Part shown: positions 42,748 to 50,964 of the stretch, one piece after another
Position numbering within the stretch: the first letter of the stretch is position 1
Layout: each line of letters opens with the position of its first letter
Source: JAJDTQ01 sp965204235
Lineage (GTDB): Bacteria > Desulfobacterota > Binatia > UBA9968 > JAJDTQ01
Assembly (NCBI GenBank): GCA_965204235.1
Contig: OZ241979.1
Location: 372,001-436,000, forward strand
Direction: 5' to 3'
Length of the DNA stretch: 64,000 bases
Made by a program: the position numbers and the translations under genes
The notes under the pieces: generated by a model
The model's database searches: none
Told to the model about the DNA's origin: nothing
What the model saw: the letters and a program-made list of their open reading frames with translations, nothing else

Positions 42748-43758
42748 TCAGCCGCCGCGGATGCGCACGCGGAAATCGTCGTCGCTGTCGCAGGCCAGCG
42801 CAGCCGCCATGACGACCCCATCCGGCGACTCCGCGAACCCGGGCACGTCCGCGGGAAACCCGTCCGAAACCGCGATGCCGCGCGACAGCAGCATCCGACG
42901 CACCGCCTTCGCCCAGCCCTCGGCCCGACCTTTCTCCCGACCCTCCGCCTCGCCTTCCGCCCGCAGGGACCGGGCCGCGGGATGGTCGTCCGGGCCGGTG
43001 CCGCCTCGCTCCCCCAGCGTCCGACCCACCTGCTTCAGCCGTTGGTGGGTCCGACCCGTGAGCTTCCCCTCGTTCAGCGCTTCATGGACCGCCGACGCCC
43101 GCCAGCCGCCGAACGCACGGCTCTCCTCCGCTTCCCGGTACGTTCCCTCCTCCAGCACGTGGATGGTCAGCCCCGGCCGCAAACCCCGCGGTCGGCTCGC
43201 CGACCACCGCTCCGGCACCTCCACCCACACCTCCGGGAAGCCCCACGCCTCGTACATCCCCAGCTTCCAGCGCCGCACGTCGGTCGTGTGGTCCACCTCC
43301 AGCACCACGTCCGGATAGTCATGCTCCCCCACCACCAGCCCCCCGTCTTGCGGCAACCGGGCCCGATCCGGATCCAGGTACACGCACTGGTCGGCCTGCA
43401 TGATCTTCCGCCGCTCCCCCCGCGCGTCCCGCAACTCCAGGTCCACCGAGCCGAAGCACCTGGCCGAAGCGCCGCGCTCCAACCCGATGAGCGTGCACAA
43501 CTCCACCAGGCGCCCGGACGGCGCTTCGTGAGCGAGGCCGGTGGGTTCGCAGATCACCCAGGCGGTCTCGGTGTCGCCGTCCCAGTACTCGAACCGCCCT
43601 TCGTAGGCGTCGAGGTCGCGGCGCGGAAGAGGCACCGGGCGACAGCCGGGAAGGTCCGGCGCCGCGGACGGCCCCGACGCAGGCGCCGTCCGCGGGCGCC
43701 GCACGGCGTAGGGCCGCGAACGCAAGCCGGTCCCCGTCGAATCTTCGTCCGTCCGCAT
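42748..43758 (-). CDS. Uma2-family (DUF820) putative PD-(D/E)XK nuclease
   Basis: 336 residues. The Uma2 core is YPDVVLEVDHTTDVRRWKLG and WGFPEVWVEVPE (about residues 150-185), with Asp and Glu-x-Asp in the nuclease-like positions. The C-terminal third is rich in Glu, Gly and Arg with an EGEAEGREKGRAEGWAKA helix, a common ending in these proteins. Uma2 proteins occur in large paralogous families in many environmental bacteria and have no settled role. The first 40 residues are low-complexity. Confidence 0.8.
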   Translation of the reverse strand: MRTDEDSTGTGLRSRPYAVRRPRTAPASGPSAAPDLPGCRPVPLPRRDLDAYEGRFEYWDGDTETAWVICEPTGLAHEAPSGRLVELCTLIGLERGASARCFGSVDLELRDARGERRKIMQADQCVYLDPDRARLPQDGGLVVGEHDYPDVVLEVDHTTDVRRWKLGMYEAWGFPEVWVEVPERWSASRPRGLRPGLTIHVLEEGTYREAEESRAFGGWRASAVHEALNEGKLTGRTHQRLKQVGRTLGERGGTGPDDHPAARSLRAEGEAEGREKGRAEGWAKAVRRMLLSRGIAVSDGFPADVPGFAESPDGVVMAAALACDSDDDFRVRIRGG

Positions 43759-43839
43759 GGGGGCCTCCCTCCCTGCTGCCCGTCCGTCCGGTCATCCGTC
43801 GTGAAGGACTTCGACGCCGCAACCGAACCGGCCGCGGCC

Positions 43840-44190
43840 TCAGTCCGCCAACGGCACCACCGCGAAGACGTGGGGCTCGTCGCCCACGACGCGGCTCCGG
43901 TGCCCGCGGCCGGTCAGGTCGTCGGCCAGCATGATGTCCCCGGCCTGGAACCGCCGCACCTCCCCGCCTCCGCATTCGATGTCCCAGGCCCCCGACAGCG
44001 TGAACAGGTACTGCCGCCGGGGGGCCGGGTGCCAGTCCAGCAGCACGCCGGGCGCCGCCCGGCGCACGGCGACGCTCTTGGCGGCCCCCATGGCGGTGAC
44101 CTCCATCTGGCGGTCCGGTTCGAACTCGAGGTCCATGTCCTCGAAATGGGATTCGCCATCGCCGCCGCTGTATAGTCTGACTGCCTGCAT
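43840..44190 (-). CDS. Small cupin-fold protein
   Basis: 116 residues starting MQAVRLYSGGDGESHFEDMD, with AGGAGG 8 bp upstream of ATG 44190. The single beta-barrel has WHPAPRRQYLFTLSGAWDIECGGGEVRRFQAGDIMLADDLTGRGH. The pattern resembles cupin motifs 1 and 2, but few metal-binding His remain. It lies 37 bp downstream of the TctC receptor gene on the same strand. The function is unknown. Confidence 0.75.
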   Translation of the reverse strand: MQAVRLYSGGDGESHFEDMDLEFEPDRQMEVTAMGAAKSVAVRRAAPGVLLDWHPAPRRQYLFTLSGAWDIECGGGEVRRFQAGDIMLADDLTGRGHRSRVVGDEPHVFAVVPLAD

Positions 44191-44227
44191 GGCGACCTCC
44201 TCCTTCCTCACCCCCCGGCTACGGCCC

Positions 44228-45211
44228 CTACTTCTGCAACGCCTTCCTGAAGACGTCCCCGTTGTCGCGGATCAGGTCGTAGAAGCCGTTGAGCATATTG
44301 ACCCAACCCTCGCCCACCACCGGGTCGATCCTCGCCTTCATCCTGTTGAACCGGGCGAGCACATCGGGGTCCTTGGTCGCCGCATCGAAGGCTTTCTGGA
44401 GGATGGCCAACCGGTCCTCGGGCATGCCCGGAGGAGCGGTGACCACCCGGTGCGCCGCAAGCACCGTCAGGTTCGGATGGCCCAACTCCCCGATGGTGGG
44501 CACGTCCGGGAAGTCCGGCGAGCGCCGGTCCAGATATACCCACAGGGGCCGCATGTCGCCTTCGTGGATGAAACGCATCTGGCCAGGGGAATCCAGCCCC
44601 AGGGCGCGGGCGTGGCCTTCGCCCCGGACGATGGCCATGTTCGATTCCGGCGCGCTCCGGTAGCCCAGGATGAACTTGTGGTTGAACTTCAGGACCGATG
44701 CGGTCAGGGCCTCGGTGACCCACGCGGTGCCGCCGACTCCCGTGCCCGTAATCAGCACCTCTTTCGCCTTCTGCATGTCCTCCAGGCTCTGGAACGGCGT
44801 CTGGGAGCCCACGGCGAAGACGTAGGGGCCGGCGGAGATCTGCCCGATCCAGGAGAACTCCTTCAGGCGGTACTCCGGCTTGGTGGGGCTGAACAACTCG
44901 GAGATGATGGCCCCGGGGATGTTGACGGTGGAGATGGTGTAGCCGTCAGGCTTGGCGCCCCAGGTGAGGTTCCAGGCGATGTTGCCGCCCGCCCCGGGCC
45001 GGTTGCGGATGATGATGTTGACGCCCAGCGCCTTCTTCATGCCGATGATCATGGCGCGGCTGTGCAGGTCGAAGCCGCCTGCCGGGCCATAGGGGATCAA
45101 CCAGGTGATGGTCCTGTTCGGGAACTTCTCCTCCGCCAGGGCCGCCTGGGCCGGCGCGAACGTCCAGCAGACCATCCAGACCAACACCCATCCGATAACG
45201 TGACGCTGCAT
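44228..45211 (-). CDS. TctC/Bug-family periplasmic carboxylate receptor
   Basis: 327 residues with a signal peptide (IGWVLVWMVCWTFAPAQAA-LA). Bug-family features are RTITWLIPYGPAGGFDLHSRAM, IIIRNRPGAGGNIAWN and a second-lobe ILGYRSAPESNMAIVRGEG. It is a solitary receptor without TctA/B nearby, as is frequent in bacteria with many Bug paralogues. It may use the permease at 14.8-17.9 kb. A well-formed promoter lies 48 bp upstream. Confidence 0.88.
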   Translation of the reverse strand: MQRHVIGWVLVWMVCWTFAPAQAALAEEKFPNRTITWLIPYGPAGGFDLHSRAMIIGMKKALGVNIIIRNRPGAGGNIAWNLTWGAKPDGYTISTVNIPGAIISELFSPTKPEYRLKEFSWIGQISAGPYVFAVGSQTPFQSLEDMQKAKEVLITGTGVGGTAWVTEALTASVLKFNHKFILGYRSAPESNMAIVRGEGHARALGLDSPGQMRFIHEGDMRPLWVYLDRRSPDFPDVPTIGELGHPNLTVLAAHRVVTAPPGMPEDRLAILQKAFDAATKDPDVLARFNRMKARIDPVVGEGWVNMLNGFYDLIRDNGDVFRKALQK

Positions 45212-45258
45212 GTGCCACCTCCTTGCCGATTGCCGTATCCTCGGTCGGAACCGCAGGG

Positions 45259-45287
45259 ATTAAACACGAGCCTGCCGCGTCTGTCAA
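45259..45287 (-). promoter_or_regulatory. Sigma70-type promoter of the TctC-like gene
   Basis: A perfect TTGACA (45287-45282), a 17-bp spacer and TTTAAT (45264-45259). The ribosome-binding site GGAGGTGGC precedes the ATG at 45211. Confidence 0.7.
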
Positions 45288-45321
45288 CGACCGCTGTCCG
45301 TCGTTGGCTCGTGTCGTTGGG

Positions 45322-46632
45322 TCAAGGGGTCGGTTCGAGCAGGGTGACGGCGCCGGTGGGCCTGTCGCAGGTTGCCGGATGCTCCTCGATGTATTCGAGC
45401 AGGGCCTCTGCGGCCCAGCGGTGGCCGGCGGGGGTCCAGTGGCCGTCATGGCGCCAACGCGCATCTCCGATCTCGGCGCCTTGGCGGATGATGTAGTCGG
45501 CCTGGTCGATGACGGGGATGTCGAGGGCTGCCGCCATTTGGCTCAGCCGCTCGAACATGAGGTTTCCGTGGACCCTGTACGACGTCAGGATGACCAGCTT
45601 GGCGCCGTCCCGGTCGGCGCGCTGCTGGAACTGCTCCAACGCGAAGCGGGTGTATTGCAGGGCGTCCTCGAAAAAAGGATGCAGGTTCCTTCGATTGAAG
45701 ATTCGAAACATCAGGGGCTTCTTGGCAGGCCGCCATCCTTCGAGCAGGGCGGCATAGTCGGGCTGTCGCCTCAGAGCCTCCAAGGTCCGGAGGAACCTGT
45801 GTTCCCGGTCAGGAGGAAACAGGGCTTTTTTCTTGCCGCGCAACCAGGAGGCAAGCCACGAACGGTTTACGGCTGCCTCCATGGCGCGGGCGGCCCACGA
45901 TGGCCGGGCCCGGGAACTCGATGGAAGCGGGGCTTGGGGTAGAGACAATTCCAATTTCCCGTCCGGGCGCCTTCGCACCGCGGGCTCCCAGGATAGCCGG
46001 ACTCCTCGTAACTTTCCATTCAAAGAATTGTCCAATACAGGATAAAGAACCGGGTTCAAGGCTCTCAGGACCGGGGTGTTGTTCGTGAAATCATTGTGAG
46101 TGAAGACGAGCACGAGCAGCTTGGGATGCAGCAACCGGGCATATTCGTCGTAGAACGGCAGTTGCTGGACCTGGCCGGTGTCCAGAATCCCGAAGGCGGA
46201 AGTGGTGATGTTCAGGTGGGGCAGTTCATCGGCGGCGAGTGCTTCGAGTCGGACGTGGAACTTGTCGTGGATGGGGACTTCCTTCGCCTCCACGAAGGAG
46301 TCTCCGATCATCGAGATATGGCAGGTTGCGGCCGCACGCTCGGGTCTCGGGGGTTCGCGGTCGAGGAAGCCCAGGCTGTTGGTGCGGGAGACGTTCCAGA
46401 AGTCGAGTCGGTTGGTAGAGCGTATCTCCGTGTTCGGCGGCCGGAGACGGCCTACGTTCGGGACGGATTCCCAGGGTTCGCTCGACGTCATGAACGGCAC
46501 GGTCAGCCGGAGGTAGGCTTCCCCGGCCATTGCGATCAGCACGACGCCCACGAGCAACAGAAGCGCGTTCCAGCCAAGCAGGCGCAGCACCCAACGGATC
46601 CGCCCTGGGGGGGGGGGGTACGTACCTGTCAT
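45322..46632 (-). CDS. Membrane-anchored SGNH/GDSL hydrolase-like protein, copy 5
   Basis: 436 residues, complete. The start MTGTYPPPPGRIRWVLRLL includes a run of 12 C directly after the fifth codon; losing or gaining one C would abolish the protein. The membrane segment LLGWNALLLLVGVVLIAMAG, GDSFVEA, THND and HDGHWTPAGHRW blocks are intact. The middle (residues about 190-225, NPVLYPVLDNSLNGKLRG) is unique and contains a match to the IS-end-like repeat. The tail and about 50 bp of downstream sequence match copies 1 and 2. Confidence 0.82.
   Translation of the reverse strand: MTGTYPPPPGRIRWVLRLLGWNALLLLVGVVLIAMAGEAYLRLTVPFMTSSEPWESVPNVGRLRPPNTEIRSTNRLDFWNVSRTNSLGFLDREPPRPERAAATCHISMIGDSFVEAKEVPIHDKFHVRLEALAADELPHLNITTSAFGILDTGQVQQLPFYDEYARLLHPKLLVLVFTHNDFTNNTPVLRALNPVLYPVLDNSLNGKLRGVRLSWEPAVRRRPDGKLELSLPQAPLPSSSRARPSWAARAMEAAVNRSWLASWLRGKKKALFPPDREHRFLRTLEALRRQPDYAALLEGWRPAKKPLMFRIFNRRNLHPFFEDALQYTRFALEQFQQRADRDGAKLVILTSYRVHGNLMFERLSQMAAALDIPVIDQADYIIRQGAEIGDARWRHDGHWTPAGHRWAAEALLEYIEEHPATCDRPTGAVTLLEPTP
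46607..46618. repeat. Homopolymer of 12 C (coding strand) at the start of SGNH copy 5
   Basis: Twelve G on the plus strand, within codons 5-9 of the gene. This is the position where copies 1 and 2 have C7 and C5TC5. Confidence 0.9.
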
Positions 46633-46733
46633 CGTGTCCGTCCTTCATCCGGGACCACCCGCTCGCTCGACCGCCGAGGCCGCCCGGAGGCCACGGCCCT
46701 CGCACGGCCGCGGCGTGCGCGTGGCAGGGCGCG

Positions 46734-47360
46734 TCACGCCATCCGGCTCCTGAAGTAACTCAGGTCCCCCTGTCCCTCGCGCAGGATCTCGACGGTGTCG
46801 TTCACCAGCGAGACCACGCTGGATGCCTGCACCGGAAGGGTGCCGCATTCCATGATCAGGTCCACCCGGTTCCCGAAGATGCGTTCCAGGTCCGCGGGGT
46901 TGGTGACCACCTCCTCGTTGCTCTCGTTGGCGCTGGTGCTCACCACGGGGTTGCCGAGCCGCTCCACCAGGGCGAGGGGGACCGGGTGGTCCGGTATCCG
47001 GACGCCCACGGTCTTCTGCTTCGACTGGAGCACCCGGGGGGTTTCCCTGGTGGCCGTCAGCACGAAGGTGTAGGGTCCCGGCAGGAAGCGTTTCAGGATG
47101 CGGTGCACGAAGTTCGACACGTGGCCGTAACGGCTGACCTGGACCAGGTCCGAGCACACGAACGACATGGGCTTGTCCGCGTCGCGTCCCTTGATGCGGC
47201 GGATGCGCTCTACCGCGGCCTTGCTGGTCACGTCGCAGCCCAGGCCGTAGATGGTGTCCGTGGGATAGACGATGACGCCCGCCCGCCGCAACACCTCCAC
47301 GGCGCGGTCCACGTGCCGCCCCTTCAGGTGTTGCGGGTCCACGCTCAGGGTGGTGGCCAT
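46734..47360 (-). CDS. YciO/YrdC/Sua5-family protein (threonylcarbamoyl-AMP synthase-like)
   Basis: A 208-residue single-domain protein. Family motifs are VIVYPTDTIYGLGCDVTSKAAV, IRRIKGRDADKPMSFVCSDL, PGPYTFVLTATRETP and VGVRIPDHPV, then NPVVSTSANES. Sua5/TsaC proteins make threonylcarbamoyl-AMP for tRNA t6A37; the KGRDADKPMSF wording is nearer to the YciO branch, whose role is less clear. It is last in the operon that begins with the CoA ligase, 18 bp after the cyclodeaminase-like gene. Confidence 0.85.
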   Translation of the reverse strand: MATTLSVDPQHLKGRHVDRAVEVLRRAGVIVYPTDTIYGLGCDVTSKAAVERIRRIKGRDADKPMSFVCSDLVQVSRYGHVSNFVHRILKRFLPGPYTFVLTATRETPRVLQSKQKTVGVRIPDHPVPLALVERLGNPVVSTSANESNEEVVTNPADLERIFGNRVDLIMECGTLPVQASSVVSLVNDTVEILREGQGDLSYFRSRMA

Positions 47361-47378
47361 GGGAACTCCTGATCCCCA

Positions 47379-48458
47379 TCAGGGGGACGACACGTCCGTG
47401 CGCCGGGTCATGAACAGGTCCGCGGGCAGCCGGGTCCCGAGCTTCCGCTTCCGAGCCTTTTCCAGCACCAGGTGGCCGATGGCGGCGAACTGGATGCCCA
47501 TGCCGCAGTTGTTGTTGTGATGGGTGATCTCCGAGCCGGTGGTGCGGCCGGCAATGACGCCGTTGACCAGGTCGCCGAGCTCGTGGAGGTGCTCCCAACC
47601 GATGATGCCCTTGCGCAGCGGCGAGATGAGCTCCGGCTGCTCGTCGATCTCCACCTGCTCCTTGGAGTTCACCACGATGAGGTCGCAGTTCTCGATGGCC
47701 ACGTCGTCCAGCTCCCTGCGCTTGTCGAAGCGGTCGGGGCCGATCATGGAGACGAGGTGCGTTCCCGGCTCCAGCCAGTCGCCGTCGAACACCGGGTCAC
47801 CGGAGTTGGTGGCGGTGACCACGATGTCCGAGCCCTCCACCGCCTCCCGCGGATGCCGCACCGCCCTCCCCTTCACGCCGTGGCGCCGGGCCACGTCCCC
47901 GGCGAAGCGCTGGCGGTTCTCCGGCCGCAACGAGAAGACCTTGACCTCCCGGATCTTCCGGACCGCGCACAGGGCGGCCACCTGTCCGCGGGCCTGGGCG
48001 CCGCTGCCGAATATGCCCAGCACCGAGGCGTCCTCACGGGCCAGGTACCTGGCCGCGACCCCGCTGGTGGCCCCCACCCGCAGCGCCGACAGGTAGTGGT
48101 CATGGACGATGCCCTTGAGCGCGCGGTCCCGGATGCTGAACAACAGCACGAAGCCGGCGAAGTCCCCGGGGAACTCCATGCGGCTCCCGCCGTCCCGGTT
48201 GCGGAAGCGGATCTGCGAGGAATCGACCCGGACCGCGGCGGTGTCGAAGGCCGGCACCGCCCCCGGTATGACGTTCAGCCAGTACCAGGTCCGCTCCCGG
48301 CCCTCCAGGGGCAGGTGCAGCCGCCGCCGGGGAATCCCCTCGGCGACCTTGCGGCCAAGCTCCCGGTACGCGGTCTCCACCGCATCGACGATCTCCCCCA
48401 TGTCGAGGAGACCCTCCATGTCATCGTTGGTCAGTACCAGGACGTCCTCGTCAGCCAT
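47379..48458 (-). CDS. Ornithine cyclodeaminase / mu-crystallin family protein
   Basis: 359 residues. The NAD(P)-binding Rossmann motif is LGIFGSGAQARGQVAALCAV near residue 145. The N-terminal dimerisation part has LTNDDMEGLLDMGEIVDAVETAYRELG. Members are ornithine cyclodeaminases, ketimine reductases, and alanine or tauropine-type dehydrogenases. Active-site details do not choose between them. It lies between the diiron oxygenase-like gene (30 bp) and the YciO gene (18 bp) in a tight operon. Confidence 0.85.
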   Translation of the reverse strand: MADEDVLVLTNDDMEGLLDMGEIVDAVETAYRELGRKVAEGIPRRRLHLPLEGRERTWYWLNVIPGAVPAFDTAAVRVDSSQIRFRNRDGGSRMEFPGDFAGFVLLFSIRDRALKGIVHDHYLSALRVGATSGVAARYLAREDASVLGIFGSGAQARGQVAALCAVRKIREVKVFSLRPENRQRFAGDVARRHGVKGRAVRHPREAVEGSDIVVTATNSGDPVFDGDWLEPGTHLVSMIGPDRFDKRRELDDVAIENCDLIVVNSKEQVEIDEQPELISPLRKGIIGWEHLHELGDLVNGVIAGRTTGSEITHHNNNCGMGIQFAAIGHLVLEKARKRKLGTRLPADLFMTRRTDVSSP

Positions 48459-48488
48459 GGCGAACCTCGTGGGCGGCGCGAAGCGGGA

Positions 48489-49190
48489 TCAGGGGTCGGC
48501 GGGGGTGTCGTCGTCCCGGCCGTGGAGGGCGAACCAGTAGATGCCGTTCATGTAGCGCCAGCGTCGGACCGTGGCCTCGCGCACCGCGTCCACCGCCTGT
48601 TGCCGGAGCTCCGGGGTGTCGCAGTACTTCTCCACCAGCGCGAGCCCCCTGGACCCGTGCACCGCGTCCGCCTCGATGTGCTCCTCGAAGAAGCGGATCT
48701 CCCTGGCCCCGGACGCGTAGCCGTAGTGCTCCCTGAGGGCCGGCGCCACCTTCTGGCAGATGCCCAGGAACTGGGACTCCAGCCCCACGAACATGGCCGC
48801 CAGCGCCGCCTGCCAACGCCGCTGGTACACCACCCGCCAGCCCCAGTTCTGGAGCCCCTCGGTGCTCGGCAGCACCGGGTAGTCGTCCACGCAGTCCCGG
48901 GGCAGGCCGCTGGCGTCCACGTAGGCCTTCAGCATGTCCAGGTGCCGGTCTTCGGGGTTCTCCTCGTCGCCCAGGTTCTCGTACAGGAACGCCTTGGCGT
49001 CCCGGTGAGGCACCTGGGAAGCCTCGTAGGCCATCCAGTCCAGGTAGTCGCTGACGTAGTGGTAGTGCTGGGTGCAGTAGATGGCCGTCTGTTCCCGGGT
49101 GAGATCCCCCCGGGCCCACTTCTCGAAGAACGGGTGGTCCCGGCTGTGCCTGGCGTCCCGAACCGCGATCAACTCCGCGCCGAAGCCCAT
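48489..49190 (-). CDS. Haem-oxygenase-like diiron protein (TenA/PqqC/CADD superfamily)
   Basis: A 233-residue all-helical protein. The metal motif H-x3-D-x2-H is exact in EEHIEADAVHGSRG near residues 172-179; a preceding Glu lies in VGLESQFLG. CTQHYHYVSDYLDWMAYEAS occupies the place of the first ligand helix. This pattern matches the haem-oxygenase-like diiron oxidases (for example CADD, UndA, SznF domains), which carry out oxidative decarboxylation, N-oxygenation or C-C cleavage. In this operon, beside UbiD and a CoA ligase, it probably acts on a carboxylic acid or amino-acid derivative. Confidence 0.8.
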   Translation of the reverse strand: MGFGAELIAVRDARHSRDHPFFEKWARGDLTREQTAIYCTQHYHYVSDYLDWMAYEASQVPHRDAKAFLYENLGDEENPEDRHLDMLKAYVDASGLPRDCVDDYPVLPSTEGLQNWGWRVVYQRRWQAALAAMFVGLESQFLGICQKVAPALREHYGYASGAREIRFFEEHIEADAVHGSRGLALVEKYCDTPELRQQAVDAVREATVRRWRYMNGIYWFALHGRDDDTPADP

Positions 49191-49208
49191 GGGGAACCTC
49201 CCGGCCGC

Positions 49209-49520
49209 CTACGCTCCCGCGGCCCGTTGCAGCGCGCCGTAGAAGTCCCGGTACGGCGCGCCGGCGATCTCCTGGGGCAGATCCCGGACGATCTCCACCG
49301 TATAGGCCTCGGGCAGGGCGACCCCCACCACGGTGCGTACCGAGAGCCGGTCGCCCGGGCCGAGACCCGCGTGGACGATGCCCACCACGTGCCTCAGTCC
49401 GTACTTGCCGCGGCCCGGCCTCAGGTCCCTCAGCACCAGGGGCGCCTCGACGCCGGTCTCGAGGTCTCCGGGCCGGCGCACGAACGTGTCCCACTCCCGG
49501 GGCTCACCGCTCGAAGCCAT
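49209..49520 (-). CDS. Small protein coupled to UbiD, unknown
   Basis: 103 residues; the start overlaps the last 17 bp of the UbiD gene. The sequence (EWDTFVRRPGDLETGVEAPL, GRGKYGLRHVVGIVHAGLGPGD, RTVVGVALPEAYTVEIVRDL) has no recognised motif. Beta-rich and soluble, with no Cys. Its position suggests a small accessory subunit of the decarboxylase, comparable with the small subunits found in some UbiD-type operons. That is inference from place only. Confidence 0.65.
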   Translation of the reverse strand: MASSGEPREWDTFVRRPGDLETGVEAPLVLRDLRPGRGKYGLRHVVGIVHAGLGPGDRLSVRTVVGVALPEAYTVEIVRDLPQEIAGAPYRDFYGALQRAAGA

Positions 49521-50937
49521 AGTCGCTCCAGTTCCCGAGGACCTTCTCCCGCACTTCCTTCGAGAAGATGGAATCCAGGGTCGCCTTCACCGGCACCTCC
49601 CACTCCCGCGACCATTCACCCGGCCAGGTGCAGTCGTACAGCACCGTGGCCCCCTTCTGCGCCGCCCGCTCCGCCTGGCTGTAGCAGGGCGTCAGGGTAT
49701 TGGCGCGCCCTTCGTAGTGGACCACGTGGATGCCGTTGGCCGGGTGGCACTTGGTGGAGAAGGCGTGCAGGACCTTGCCCATGTCGAACACGTCGGTGTC
49801 CGTGTCCACCAGGAAGATCTTCGAGAGCAGCGCCCGGCGCGAGGTGAGCACCGAGAGCACCTTGTCCGCCACCTCCTTGCCGCCGTAGTCCACCCCGATG
49901 ACCGCCAGGTGAACGGCGCCCTCGGGCGGGACGTACACGTCCCTCACCGGCACTCCGTGGCGCTCCAGCCGCCGCTTGACGGCCAGGGCGCCGGAAAGCG
50001 CCGTGACCGTGGAGCTGTCGTCCTTGTAGCCGGTGGCGTCCACTGTGAGCACGGGATCCCGCCTGTGGGTGATGGCGTCGGCGCGGAACAGCACGCCGTT
50101 GCCCATCTCCCCGGTCCGGTACCCCGGGTACTCGCCGTAGGGGCCTTCGAGCCCCACCCGGTCGGGCAGCAACTCGCCTTCGACGACGATCTCGGAGTGG
50201 GCCGGAACCAGAAGGTCGCTGGTCTCGCAGCGGACGAGCTCCACCGGCCTGCCGCGCAGGCCGCCGGCGAGGCTCGCCTCGTCGCCCCCCAGGAAGTAGG
50301 TGGCCGCGGCCGCGAAATGGGACAGGGGGTCCGCACCGATGGCGATGGCCAGGGGCATGGGCTTTCCCGCGGCCACGTAGTGCTCCTGGAAGACTTTGCC
50401 CAGGTGGCTCGTGGGCCTCGGGAAGCCGGTCAGGTGGTGGGCGTCATAGACCATGAACCGGTACATGCCCCAGTTGACCCATCCGCTGTCCACGTCCCGG
50501 GAGACCACCAGGTCCCAGGTGCCCAGGTAACGGCCGCCGTCGCCTTCGTGGAGCATGGGCGTGGGCAGGTCGAACAGGTTGGCCTCGGACCCCTTGCGCA
50601 CGACCTCCTTGCACGGCGCCCGGCGGACCTCCACCGGCTCCACCGGGTTCGTCTCCCCCTTCTCGTAGGCTTCGTAGATCTCTCGCACCGCGGCGGTGGG
50701 GGCGAGCCCCAGGGCGACGGCGATGCGGCGCCAAGTGGCCACCGGGTTGACGAACACCGAGACCTCGCCCACGTAGTCCGAGACGCGCTTGAACCACACC
50801 GCGGGGCCGTCCTTCTCACAGGCCAACCGGCTGACGGCGCCGAGCTCCAGGTCCCAGCTCACCTCCCGGTCCACCTCCACCAAGTCGCCGGACCGCCGGA
50901 GCGCGTCCACGAAGCTGCGGTTGTCGTCGAAAGTCAT
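49504..50937 (-). CDS. UbiD-family prenylated-FMN decarboxylase
   Basis: A 477-residue enzyme that reversibly (de)carboxylates aromatic or alpha,beta-unsaturated acids using prenyl-FMN. Family features are RSFVDALRRSGDLVEVDREV at the N-terminus, DVDSGWVNWGMYRFMVYDAHHL (Mn/prFMN binding region), PLAIAIGADPLSHFAAA, and FLVDTDTDVFDMGKVLHAFSTKCHP near the end. Length is typical. It lies 27 bp after the PaaK-like gene, which suggests that the substrate or product is a CoA-activated aryl acid. No UbiX is in the window. Confidence 0.9.
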   Translation of the reverse strand: MTFDDNRSFVDALRRSGDLVEVDREVSWDLELGAVSRLACEKDGPAVWFKRVSDYVGEVSVFVNPVATWRRIAVALGLAPTAAVREIYEAYEKGETNPVEPVEVRRAPCKEVVRKGSEANLFDLPTPMLHEGDGGRYLGTWDLVVSRDVDSGWVNWGMYRFMVYDAHHLTGFPRPTSHLGKVFQEHYVAAGKPMPLAIAIGADPLSHFAAAATYFLGGDEASLAGGLRGRPVELVRCETSDLLVPAHSEIVVEGELLPDRVGLEGPYGEYPGYRTGEMGNGVLFRADAITHRRDPVLTVDATGYKDDSSTVTALSGALAVKRRLERHGVPVRDVYVPPEGAVHLAVIGVDYGGKEVADKVLSVLTSRRALLSKIFLVDTDTDVFDMGKVLHAFSTKCHPANGIHVVHYEGRANTLTPCYSQAERAAQKGATVLYDCTWPGEWSREWEVPVKATLDSIFSKEVREKVLGNWSDYGFER

Positions 50938-50964
50938 GATGTCGCCGGAAGCCGCGGCGGGCGG

